Part shown: piece by piece, positions 1 through 10,755 of the stretch
How positions within the stretch are numbered: position 1 is the first letter of the stretch
Layout: every line of letters begins with the position of its first letter
Assembly: GCA_008973525.1 (NCBI GenBank)
Contig: WACJ01000274.1
Location: forward strand, 3,596,001-3,660,000
Direction: 5' to 3'
Source: Stenopsyche tienmushanensis
Taxonomy: Eukaryota; Arthropoda; Insecta; Trichoptera; Stenopsychidae
Length of the DNA: 64,000 nt
Program-made: the position numbers and the translations under genes
The notes under the pieces: model-generated
The model's input: the letters and a program-made list of their open reading frames with translations, nothing else
What the model was told of the DNA's origin: nothing
Database searches by the model: none

Positions 1-177
1 CACAGCATATTGAGCATACCAACAGTGAGGCAGGAGATCGAAAGCCATAGCCAGAAGTACAAAAGAAGGTTAAACACACACCCCAACCGCCTTGTTGAAG
101 AGCTGATTAGCCAAAACTCCGGAACGCGCAGGCTGAAAAGATATTTGGTTCATGACCTGGACAAAAGATTCAAATGA
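1..177 (+). pseudogene. 3' end of a Jockey-like non-LTR retrotransposon ORF2 (partial)
   Basis: An open frame enters from the left edge in frame 1 and stops with TGA at 175-177, giving 58 residues. It contains the segments PTVRQEIE, YKRRLNTHPNRLVEEL and TRRLKR. This pattern (a PT.R.EI helix, a YK.RL..HPN..V..L box and a final RRLKR) is what I know from the extreme C-terminus of Jockey/CR1-type ORF2 proteins, downstream of the reverse transcriptase. The visible part has no internal stop or frameshift. A short 3' UTR and a long A tail follow, as expected for target-primed reverse transcription on the plus strand. The endonuclease and reverse transcriptase domains would lie left of the window, so I cannot say whether the element is full-length or active. 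Family assignment is by pattern recognition only. Confidence 0.75.
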
Positions 178-268
178 ATGAACATTAGGTCCTCATTAAC
201 GAATGGGGACCTACACGAGACAGAAACGTCATAATAAGAACTGAATGTCCCCCAAAGGATAGATTGTT

Positions 269-336
<68 letters not shown>
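178..336 (+). mobile_element. 3' UTR and poly(A) tail of the Jockey-like retrotransposon
   Basis: About 92 bp of non-coding sequence after the ORF2 stop runs into an uninterrupted run of 67 A residues at 270-336. The element's 3' junction is therefore at about 336/337. The purity of the tail suggests a fairly recent insertion, because old tails usually gather substitutions, although collapse or slippage in the assembly could also change its length. The target-site duplication cannot be seen, since the 5' end lies outside the window. Confidence 0.75.
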
Positions 337-338
<2 letters not shown>

Positions 339-1840
339 CCACCTAATAAGGGCTAGGGATGATCAATGTTGTTGTTCATGTAACATAAGCTTTAGCATAT
401 TCCATAAAGCGCCAATCGAAAAAAACTTACAGCAGCATAAAATACGAAGCTTAGTTTATTTTGGTAAGTTTTCCTCGGTGTTAACACTAAAGAATAAACT
501 TTATCCATATCGTATTTCACAAAGGTAATAAAAAGGCTGTATTAATAAATAGTCCAAAGTCTCATGCTAAGCGTCCATTACTTTCGTTTTTGTGATAAAA
601 ACAAACAAGGCCGCTTTTAACGACGCTACACACAATCAATAATAACACATTGTGGATAATTTTCACGGCGATTGTAATTCAGGCTCCGATCGTATAACAA
701 CGGTATAAATCTGACAACAGCCGGTAAAAAGTTTACCTGACAAGTTTCGCGCCCCTTATAGCTCCCGGGGGATCTATCTGTGGGTCCAGTATTTTACAAA
801 CCACCCCCGTTATATATATGAACGTTGACCACATCTTAGGCGGCCATTTTTATCAGTTTTTCCATGTTTTTTATCCAATTAAAAGTTCATACTTACCGAT
901 GTTTATTTAGAAAATGTGTTAATGTGCTAAGTACGATTAAGTTAGAATTGTTCAAATTTCTACGGTGCAGATTGTTAGGTGAAGTTTGGCCCATATCCTA
1001 ATATCTGATTCATCGATCTTGTATAATATAACTTTGTAACCGTATCATCCTTAGCTCTGGTGCAAGCTCGTCAGTAATTTCGTTGCAAGTTGCAGGATGC
1101 ATCTCAAAAGCAAACAATTATAAACTCCTTGCATATGAGTGCAAGCCGTGAATTGTTAGAACTCGTGCAAGATTCAATTATTGGTTACCAGCGTAGTGCA
1201 GATCTTATATCAAAGGATAAAGCTCGAATGTTATCCATTGTCTGATTGGGAAATTTTCATTCAATTAAAATTAATAATGAGAATTTATCTACTTAACCAT
1301 TTAATGACACATCTTTTCATTTTGGAATCGAATTCAAAGGATACGAAGGATATCATAAAACTTCTCAATTTATTTTATGTATTTTTATAGTTAGGAGTTT
1401 GGAGGCGTGCAATGAAATCTTGGATCTTTAACAATTAATTCTTTTGTTGTTGTTGATTGTTCTTTTAGATTCAGGAATTTAAATTTCATCCTGAGGCAAT
1501 TTCAAAGCTTTAACACTGTTCGATTTGTGGGGAATTTAACTTGAAATAAGGATTTTTACTAATGATTTGGGCTCTGATAACGAGTAGCTTAAAATTTGTT
1601 ACCGAAGAAATATTTTCATTAATAAAACCACTTTATTAAGTTTAAGTTTAAAATTAGTCGACCTGTCAAATTTATAAATATCTGCAGATATATCTTCTTA
1701 ATAGATACTATTATGCCGTGCCTGATTATTTCGTTTACACAATCCAAAGTAATTTTTTTTAATACAAAAAAACACTTTTATGATTAAACCGGGTTTGAGT
1801 GATGATATAAGTACATTACTGTAAAAAATCATTTATTTTT

Positions 1841-1886
1841 GTATTTTAAACTATGTTATAGATACCATATTTTAAACTATGGTATC
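1841..1886. repeat. Short tandem duplication ending in a hairpin
   Basis: The motif TATTTTAAACTATG occurs twice, about 26 bp apart. The second copy sits in a perfect inverted repeat: GATACCATA (1861-1869) and TATGGTATC (1878-1886) around an 8-nt loop. No function is implied. Confidence 0.6.
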
Positions 1887-4850
1887 CAAAAACCTATTTC
1901 GTTTTTAGCTCACGAAGGTGTTTCTATAATAATTCTTCTCTACTCTTGTCTGTATTCTGATCTTTTGATTATTGACACACGTCTGCAACTATATAATTTT
2001 GGATACTTTATCTTCTTGCATTAAAAAGAGCATAGAATGACTAATATGGACATCATCAGTATTGAACTCAGATATTTTACCTATTATCATTAAGCTTAAA
2101 GAAGTATAAAATAATATTAAATAAAAATAATGATTTACCTATAATTTACATTCAGGGATGTTTTCGCCTGAATAAAATTATTCTAATGGATGTCAAATTT
2201 ACGATTTGGAAGCTAAAAAAAGGTCGCGACTTCGATGACGTCTTTTCCCCAGGGTCTATAATTAGAACCTTTGATTGACTTAAATTCATATTGGGAACCA
2301 CCGTTGGAGGGTAACCAGCGTTTGATCAATTAGCCAGGGAAGTCACGCTATGGGGTTGCTTGGGGTGGTCTTCGATTGGCGTGCTGTCGCCCTGATTTAT
2401 CGCTCCGTCAATGGAAAAGGCTCGCAACTACAACCTTATAATACCAAGAAATACACAAGTACCAGATTTTACTTCAGCGAATCGAATTAACTTTATTCGT
2501 TAAAACCTCATCATTTTAATTTGAAATAAAATATCATTCTACAATTGTCGTTCGTAAGCCAAATACAAAAATGATTCACCCTTATCGATTGGAATTAATG
2601 GATTTTTTTTGTTGTCATAATATGCAAAATTGTAAAATGTTACTGTGGGGTCACGGTTGTTTTTTTAATTAAAAGAAGCGGCATCATAACCGTATTTTTA
2701 AGCGTTAACGTCAAAAAAGTTACGTGCAAAGATTATAAATGACATTATGTTAAAAACGTCGAGGTTTATGATTTTAATAAGGGATGATATTACAAAAAAT
2801 ATTTTTATGAAGTTGAATGTGCCACAACATTTGGGCAGAATATTTCTGTTTGTAATGTGTGGAACGAGGGCTAAATAAATTCAACCTACACAACAAGTAT
2901 ACCAGACTCTATCAACATACAGCTTAACTTTACGAAATAAATCTAATTTATTCCATCGAATTACATCAAAAAACATATATTTATCTATCTTTTCCGCTTC
3001 ATATATTTTTTTAAATAGGGATTTGAAAATACATTTTAAGGATGTATGAGAGAGTAAAATGTTTGTTCATCGATCGTAGAGGAAACTCATCTAAATATTT
3101 CAAAATTATATACACTCGAACTGATTATAAACAATCGATTTGCATGTCTATTTCTATGAAATTACGTCAATGACAATTAATCTAGTGAACTCAAACGGTA
3201 GGATAATTTATGATAAAAATTTGCCCAAAGGCCCAATTCATTTATAAAAGTACAACTTATGAACCAAATTATAAACAGAACTATGTTCAATCAATCTACC
3301 TTTGATCCTTATAACCAAGTTTCATTGTTTATTTCAAGAAAAATCATTGGTTCATCAACTTTATATTTAATTTAAGGTACATTATTTTTTGATGTTTTTA
3401 TATAGGCCTTTATCTTAAAACTGTATTTTAGACCGAATCTGATGTCGTTGAAATTGTCTAGCGTCGGCTCATTAAAGCAATGTTTTTACGACACTTTTAT
3501 ATGACTGACTTCCTCTTAAAATTTCATGATAATCATGCACAATTGAAGAGTGTTAAAATACATGCCGGAAAAAGTACAAATCACGTTATCGCGTGTCTTT
3601 CTTATTCATGTGACTTGCTTTCACACTCTCATCCTCGACACAATTATCACAAGGAAAGTTATGACAGCATTATCCTGGGTCGATATGGCTTGGACTGAGG
3701 AGGGTTGTTTGCCTCGTTACAAATGATATAAATACTTCGAGTTAATATATTATTATTTGAGAATGGTATCATTTGATACGATCTATGTGCACGCAACCAA
3801 CTTCATGATTCTCTATCTAATACGCACTGTGACGATGTTGAATTTCCTGATACTTTGCAGTAGATCTATTCCTTTTCAAAATGTATTTTTAATTAAAGAT
3901 ATTGAAAAAAATGGATATTTAATATGCATGTGTATGTAAAAGAGGGATGGTAGAATTAATTTTAATTGAATAGCATTTCGTTGCCTTCGTGATGTAAATA
4001 AGATAGCCTAAGCATTAAGTATAGTCACAGCCAGGTCACCCCAGCCCCGCAAGGTGACAAATGGCATTCCAGTATAATGACGGGAAATGAATGCCATTAA
4101 TTCTGGAATAATTGTGAAGATCATGTGAAGGGTGCTCGAAAAATAATTTGAGATCTCGAATGCGATAATGGAACCGGTTCCCGGAAAATAGACCGTTTCC
4201 TCACGAAGCATTACTCCCCATTGACGTCATTTTTATGCACTAGAATTTAGCGAATCGCACTTAAATCACATCGCCGAGGTGGAATTTTCTCATTGCGACC
4301 GCACTCGAAACCCATCTGTGCCATTCCAATCGGTAATCAAAAATCACGAGGACTTATGGGAAATCTCCGAACGGAGATGACGGAGCAGACGGGGACCGTC
4401 TTATGAGAAAGTTTATACATCTTTGAATTTTCAATGGATTCAAAGTCGAGGCCCTCTTGCTAGCTACCTCTCCTCAGACCGGGGATAAGAACACAAAAGT
4501 TTTTCGTCTCCCCTTTCGTCCCGGTGAAGTGATGCAGATGTAACAAAAAGGTCTGGAGCATCCAGCTACGGAAGTTTGTTGTTCGGGACAGTAAGATGCT
4601 TCGATATTAAATACTTTTTGTGCAAGTCGTTACAAAATTTCCACCCGGAAACTTGACTCTTTTAGGTATTCTACGATGTTCCCGTTTATGGTTGACGATT
4701 AAAAGTTGTCGTCCCGAAGTAAAACGAGTCCCGTTTGTGGGGTGTTTTCAACTAATCTCATTAGCAAAACGATCCTTCTCCGTGCTTTTTGTCACTACGG
4801 CGAAAGGTCGAATAAAAAGGCCCCTGAATTATTTTGACAAGAAAAAAGAT

Positions 4851-4878
4851 TTTCCGACATGACTTATCGTGTCGGAAA
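4851..4878. repeat. Hairpin with 9-bp perfect arms
   Basis: TTTCCGACA (4851-4859) and TGTCGGAAA (4870-4878) are perfect reverse complements around a 10-nt loop, and the stem is more G+C-rich than its surroundings. No downstream transcript end or adjoining gene suggests a role. Confidence 0.5.
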
Positions 4879-5310
4879 CCTTTCTCGTATCACCAACGAA
4901 ATATGTTTTGTGTCATACATAAAAATCCAAATTTACTGATCATAGACCCATGGATTTACCTGTAAAATTGGCTTATTTTGCCAATTCATATTCAGCAAGA
5001 TCTAAAATTAAACCGACATTTCGGTTGTGATCTACAATTGACAAATTGACTTAATTAAAGACATAATTGGAATCAATTCATATTTTGTGATATTAATAAT
5101 GTTAACACACGTCAGATAATAATCATGAGATAAACGAAAGTATTTTATATCAATATGAACGTATTTCAAATTCACCAGAACAAGTGTTACCAATTTTTAT
5201 AAGTATTAAATGCAAAAAAAACTGGAAGTCGCGCAAATATTTTGATCTAACGTCGTAGAAATTATAATCAGTTTTATTATGAATATAATAAAACTGGGGG
5301 TTGGGACATA

Positions 5311-5515
5311 TGGGAAATGTCAACTTTTAAATCCTCTAATCGAAAAACTAACAATTATTTTGAACTTAATTTAGTTTTAAAAAGTTTATTCAGATTATGC
5401 CCTTTCCAAAAATATGCTACATGTCATACAATATATTCAATAAGTCGTTAAACTTGAAAAGGTACTAGTTTGTCAAGGTCAGGGCTAACAAAATACCTTT
5501 TATGTTTAAGATTTT
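5311..5515 (+). mobile_element. MITE family M, copy A (internal fragment)
   Basis: The block from AAATGTCAACTT through AACTAACAATTATTTTGAACTT, CCTTTCC, ATATGCTACATG, TTCAATAAGTCGTTAAACTTGAA to GTCAGGGCTAACAAAATAC matches the interior of copies B (14.3 kb) and F (62.0 kb) in the same order. Neither long terminal inverted repeat is visible here, so this is a truncated copy. It has no coding capacity. Confidence 0.65.
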
Positions 5516-7160
5516 TTTGCCACATTTTACCACATTTTGCTGGCCACCTTTGCTTTTGTATTCACGTACCAGACATTTTTCTTATTTCCACTGTAGTTGT
5601 CTGAAGTAGCATTTACTTATTTATTTTTTTGCAAGTTTCATCGGTTCATAATAATGAAGCGGCGAGTGTCATGATTTAGATTGCAGATTATCGCTTTTTA
5701 TTCATTTACAAATGAATGAAAATTAATACATAAACACATGGTTAACACATCCTTATAAAAAGTATATAATTTAGTTAAAAGGCTTTGAACTTCCCAAGAG
5801 CACCGTCTTTTAACTAGGACATATAGCACCGTCGTATGAAACTGGATAAAATCAAAATATCAAAGGGAATATATCGGTATTATAATATTAACAACCATAT
5901 TGTGTGATAGTTTGAAATTAAGTGATCGTGCGCCCATTAATTTAAACTTGTCTTCGGCTCATATATACCTATGTGTATAGTGATTTTCTTTAATGTATTG
6001 AAAATCACGTCGTTTGGTGTGAACCTTCAAGGAATTTAAAAGCCATTAATTTCTTTACCAGGACCCAAAAATTCTGATTGAATATCGATTCAAGTCGAAT
6101 ACCTTAATACTGCACTATCATCATTTTTAAGCTCACTTCGTGATGATTTAGTATAAAATTAATCAACAGTTTTGGCTTGACATTTATATGATTATTACGA
6201 ATTTTTGCATATTCAAATGTCCAAATGTTGTTTAATTAATGATCATATCGACAAAATTTTAATACCATGTTTAGCACCCAATTACAAAATATTTACATGA
6301 CGTGATTGCTGTGATTTTATGGAAATAGGTATTTAATTATTTTGAGCTTATGCAGTACGGATTGAGTCAATTTAAAAATGTAAAGAAGTCTTCTTATTTC
6401 GCCGACCCGAAACGATGCGTCGCATACCGGTTTTCGATTTGTTCGGCTGAAAAATTGATTAAACTTCTTCGTGCTGTAATTATTCTTCTATTCGGAACTA
6501 ACTTCTTTTTTCGCTTCCACTCGACGAGCTAATTTCAACTTTTCATTTCGAACGTCAATCAATGTCGATCCAGCGTCGAGTGAGAGTGATGCTGTCTTTA
6601 TTTTGTGCATCCAATATTTGTGAACTTATCAATAACGCTTTGAACATCGGAATTCTCCCGAGTTCTGGGATTTATATAGTCGATTAAGTCGGCTCCATTA
6701 CGATTATACGATCGTATTAAATTTTATTATGATTATTAGGAGGACGAAGATGACATGTAGTATTTAATAATGTAAATACACATCATTTTTAGTTTCAAGG
6801 TACACCATTAGCGCGGCGCGTAGTCGAGGGCGTAGCGACCACCCGGGGCCTGCTCCGGCAGGGGGCCCACACCGGTTCCGATACTGGTTTATCACTCCCG
6901 AGTACCTAAAGAGCCACCGTTTCATACTCCCATACATCAACTTTAAAATTAAATCCGAACTTGTGCTTTCAAAGTGGAATTCTATGATATTCTAACCTTT
7001 GTCTGAAAATTGTATAAGCGACGTCTAAAGTTTGTGTTCATAAGGTCTAAAGCTTGATCGGAATTGGATATCTAAATTTACACTTCGTCGTTTATACATA
7101 TAATTTAAATCATTTTACTTGGACTTCGATATAAAATGAAGACATAAACTATAAAATTTT
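5516..7160. other. Non-coding stretch with one GC-rich island
   Basis: This is mostly A+T-rich single-copy-looking DNA with only chance open frames. The exception is the sharply G+C-rich island at 6808-6890, listed separately. Confidence 0.55.
6808..6890. other. Abrupt GC-rich island of unknown origin
   Basis: About 80 bp rich in G and C (GCGCGGCGCG at 6811-6820, then CCCGGGGCCTGC and GGCAGGGGGCCC) sits in strongly A+T-rich DNA with sharp edges. The core can fold, with CCTGC pairing to GCAGG over a short loop. It has no open frame of note. It could be a fragment of a GC-rich repeat or a regulatory patch. Confidence 0.4.
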
Positions 7161-7167
7161 CTTAGAA

Positions 7168-7243
7168 AACTGTTGATTTCTGGATTAAAATCCAGCTTTA
7201 CCTGAAAAATAGTATACTGAGACGATTGGTAAAATCTTGCAGG
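7168..7243 (+). repeat. Possible tail fragment of the tRNA-like SINE
   Basis: GATTTCTGGATT, then CTGAAAAATA, ATACTGAGACGATTGGTAAA and TCTTGCAG, align in order with the 3' part of the SINE copy at 37.4 kb (GATTTCCTGGATT, AATACTGAGGCGATTAATAAA, TCATGCA). Only the tail is present. The adjoining hAT element may have inserted at its edge. Confidence 0.4.
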
Positions 7244-7251
7244 GTCATGTA

Positions 7252-8162
7252 TAGGGATCCCAATCGAATATTCGAATATTCAATATTAGAATATTCGATA
7301 TTCGAATATATTTGGACGGTTTCCAATATTCGTATATTCGAATATTTATAAAATTAATCGAATATTATTCGTTAAGTAATTTAGAAAGTTGAAACAAGTT
7401 GGAACTCCATGAGTATGATAGCAAAAATATTAAAAAATTAAAGAAGATTAAAAAATCATTAAAGCACATTAAAAGACAAGGACAACGGAAATTATTAATG
7501 ATGAAAAAATATATTTTTTAAGAAAATTGCTCGATGTTCTTCTGCCAATCGAAATAGCAACAAAGAAATGCAAAAAAGTGCCATGTTTATTGAAAGTTTA
7601 TTAAAAAACTATTCAAAATATCGATCATGCCAAAAAAAAAGGGGGGATATTTATATACTGTCGATAAAACCAAACTCAATGACAACTGAGAGGGTTTTTT
7701 CAACAGCAGACTCAATAAAAATGAAATTACGGTCAAGCTTAAAAATAGAAACGTTCAATGCACTTTTTTTTAAAATATGTATTGCTGAAAAGTAAATAAA
7801 ATTCTGATCTTTTTGATTTCACTGAAACCAAAAACCTCAAAATTTCACTTGATTTCTAGGTTTTGTCTACGAGAAAACGCGTTGCGCAACAGAAGATGAT
7901 ACTTCTCGCCTTCTTTGTGTGATGGGGTCAAGAACCTTCCTTCCTGAGCAAATAAATATATTTCTAATGAAGGGAACTTTGTAGAAAAATAAGATGCTCC
8001 ATTTATATTTTTATATAATAACACTAATGAAAAATTCCGGGTTATATTTGAATCACCCTCGTCTACATATATAAAATATTCGAATACTCGAATATTCGAA
8101 TATTTTACCAATTTCACATTCGATATTCGAATAATTGATTTTACGAATATTTGGGACCCCTA
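7252..8162 (+). mobile_element. hAT-superfamily DNA transposon, short internally deleted copy
   Basis: The element is 911 bp with matching ends: it begins TAGGGATCCCAA and ends TTGGGACCCCTA, which is an inverted repeat with one mismatch. It is flanked by a perfect 8-bp target duplication, GTCATGTA, at 7244-7251 and 8163-8170. The 8-bp duplication is the hallmark of hAT insertion. Just inside both ends lie many copies of the palindromic unit AATATTCGAATATT (7264-7375 and 8077-8150), plausible transposase-binding subterminal repeats. Between them is only a C-terminal transposase remnant. The body is far shorter than an autonomous hAT, so the copy is non-autonomous, but its ends are intact and could be mobilised if a source enzyme exists. 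Confidence 0.88.
7568..7795 (+). pseudogene. hAT transposase remnant (C-terminal dimerisation region)
   Basis: This open frame of 75 residues contains PNSMTTERVFSTADSIKMKL followed by RSSLKIETFNALFFKI. That order (a P.S...ERVFS.A segment, then a K.RS.L....NAL.F helix) is the conserved C-terminal dimerisation domain of hAT transposases. The N-terminal BED zinc finger and the RNase-H-like catalytic core are missing, so it is not a working enzyme. The methionine at 7568 is only the first in the open frame, not a supported start. It lies centrally inside the hAT element and in the same orientation as the defined ends. Confidence 0.78.
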
Positions 8163-8514
8163 GTCATGTAACTATGATTGATTAAATTTTCAAAAATAAT
8201 TAATATTGAAATCACTGCACATTCATAGATCTTTTCTCAGTTGACATAATTATGGCAGGCGATTTTTTGCAAAACTACTTTTTTTTTAAATTCTCACTAA
8301 AATATTCATAACTTTCGAAATTTTAAACATATCTTAACCATTTTTTTGATTTGTACTGATCAATATTTGTAGATTACATCCATAGGCACCAAAATACAAA
8401 AAAAGATATTCACCGTGCCGAATTCGATACACATGTCTTAAGGGGGAAATCACATTAGGAGGCAGATTTTTTAGCGTTTTCTTGTGACCCACGATTTATG
8501 CACAGTCTTTGCGA

Positions 8515-8532
8515 ACACGAGAATTCTCGTGT
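8515..8532. repeat. Perfect 18-bp palindrome
   Basis: ACACGAGAATTCTCGTGT reads the same on both strands with no spacer. It could be a dimeric protein-binding site, but no adjoining gene supports that. Confidence 0.5.
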
Positions 8533-8752
8533 CCCGGTTTTCATGTGTTAAAATATCGATTGAAATAATCTTATTTAAACTAAACCTTTTATGGAAAGTA
8601 ATGTAAAACCACCCCATTAAAATAATTTATCTACCATTCATTATAATGTATAATTGGATGTTGGCAAAATATTATAAGAACAAATATGCTATTAATCTTT
8701 GTGGCAAACAAACATATGTAAAATCTAAATTCCAAATACCATAAAATAAAAT

Positions 8753-8776
8753 TTCATAGCTATATTTAGCTATGAA
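8753..8776. repeat. Hairpin with 10-bp perfect arms
   Basis: TTCATAGCTA (8753-8762) and TAGCTATGAA (8767-8776) pair perfectly around a 4-nt loop. Confidence 0.5.
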
Positions 8777-10730
8777 TATCCCAAAAATATTTAATTTTAC
8801 GAAGTATGAAATATGAAGCTAATGTTTTGTATGAACGAGTTCAAATCAATGTGGGCATTTTGGAGTTGACTGAATAATGTTTTTCGTTGATATCGGGGCG
8901 TTTTAAAATCGCTCAAATTGCGGTCGTTCATTTCCAGAATATTTTTGACATGTATGATTGACAAGGTTGTGTATTTGTGGGAAAACTTTTTTTGAAGGGC
9001 CAACGATTGCCGGAATCGCTGGCAGCTCGGAGGTAGCTCAAATGACAAAATAATAGCAGTTGTAGTACGGCAGCACATACACTCGCTTCCGCATCCGGTT
9101 GCCGAGAATGAGGTAATAATTTTCCGTCAAAGCTGTTTACGCGCGTTATCCTAACGCCGCTTTCCCTTCATAAAGGGATTCAATTTGAATGTTTGAAATG
9201 TCTAGGCGAACCGGAGCATTAATCACCGCTCCCAGCAGCCTAACGCGCTTTTATTTAATAAAAATAGATCACTCCAAGACGACGGCTTATTTATTATCCT
9301 GAGAAACGAACCTGAGAGCCAAAACGGAATTCTGATATCTCTATTTATCACGACGATACATAATTGATGTGCACGCGAGCCAAATCTGCCGCCAAAATGA
9401 CAAACGCTAACATAATGATCCAAGAAATAGATAGAATCACGCATCTTGACGTTTGAAAATTTTATACTGGAGTTGAACCATTGTTCCAAATCAGAATACA
9501 AATATATTAACCTTAATACCACACATGGTTATATGAAAAAACATCAACTGTATGAAAACTACTAATGTGGTACAAAACCTGGCACAAGGTATGTGTCATC
9601 GAATAATAACCATTGGCGGAAACGTAGCAAAACATGTTACATGCTACGCGTAATAATCAGCCGTAAAGGGTTTAATTTTCAACATTTTCTTCAACAATGC
9701 TTATTGTTGAAGAACATCAACAATCAATAATACGGCGGTGAAATTTGTACATTCAAACATTTTAATACACGTAGGAATATAAAATATACAATCATACTGT
9801 AAGGATAGTAATATATATAGCAAGATAATGTAAAGCCGGTTGTAACTATGATACATGCAATAGAATATTTCATATTGGATTTTATATGCAAGAAGGTGTA
9901 CTTTGCCAATACAGTGACTGAGCTCTTTACACTTCAAAGATGCAATATACGTATCGTGTATTTGCTAACCGTTATAGTCGATGGTACCACATGTGTATCC
10001 AACTTCCACGACTGTCAACAAATATTATTGGCGTAAGATAAATATATGCGATTTTTTTAATTATCCTTAAAGAGATCTGCTTACTATTTTTTTTTAGTGG
10101 TTATAGAAAGAAATGTTATAAATGAACAGTCAGATTTATAAAATATCATTTGATCTTAATAACAAGCATAAAATTTCGTTTTTATTACAATCATGTAAAT
10201 AAAATATTTTTAAGGGTTGTAATTTAACTTTGTATTGCAATTGTATTATAGTTGTATTTTAATCCAGATTTGATCATTAAGTCAAAATATCGTACTGAGC
10301 TTTTATGTAATATTTAGATGAAGTTTTTAATATATAATTTTGTTTGTTTCAGGTATGTACTAAATACTGAATGAGATTCACGAGGCTGTAAATCTTGTAA
10401 GTCAACTTGAGATACGCGATTAAGCGGATGCATATCAAACTGTAGTTTGCAGTTTTGTTTGTGGCGCCTATTAAATATTAGTGTCTTGCAACAAGTTTAA
10501 AACATTATGCAACAAAGTTTAAACCCCGCTGCCAAAGTCTCCAGGCGAACTTTTCGCATGGAATTATTAATTTGACTGTGTACTCCAAAATATTATGGTG
10601 ATATTTATTGTCGGTCGGTAAACATTGGGGTTGATATTGCGTTTTTTTAATGGAATTATTTTTTAGCGAATTTAATGTATGCCAAATTTATTATATATTG
10701 TTATAGTCCGTGGGCTATACATTATTTTGA

Positions 10731-10755
10731 TTACATTGTAAAATTTACAATGTAA
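10731..10755. repeat. 25-bp palindrome with 1-nt centre
   Basis: TTACATTGTAAA (10731-10742) and TTTACAATGTAA (10744-10755) are perfect reverse complements around a single A. In A+T-rich DNA a palindrome this long is uncommon but can arise by chance or from a small element. Confidence 0.55.

Larger units (their letters stand above)
337..5310. other. A+T-rich non-coding stretch, no gene seen
   Basis: Only short chance open frames occur in this stretch. It holds a small hairpin at 1861-1886 and another at 4851-4878. A less A+T-rich block lies at about 4030-4880. I recognise no coding homology, RNA gene or element with clear borders. Confidence 0.6.
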
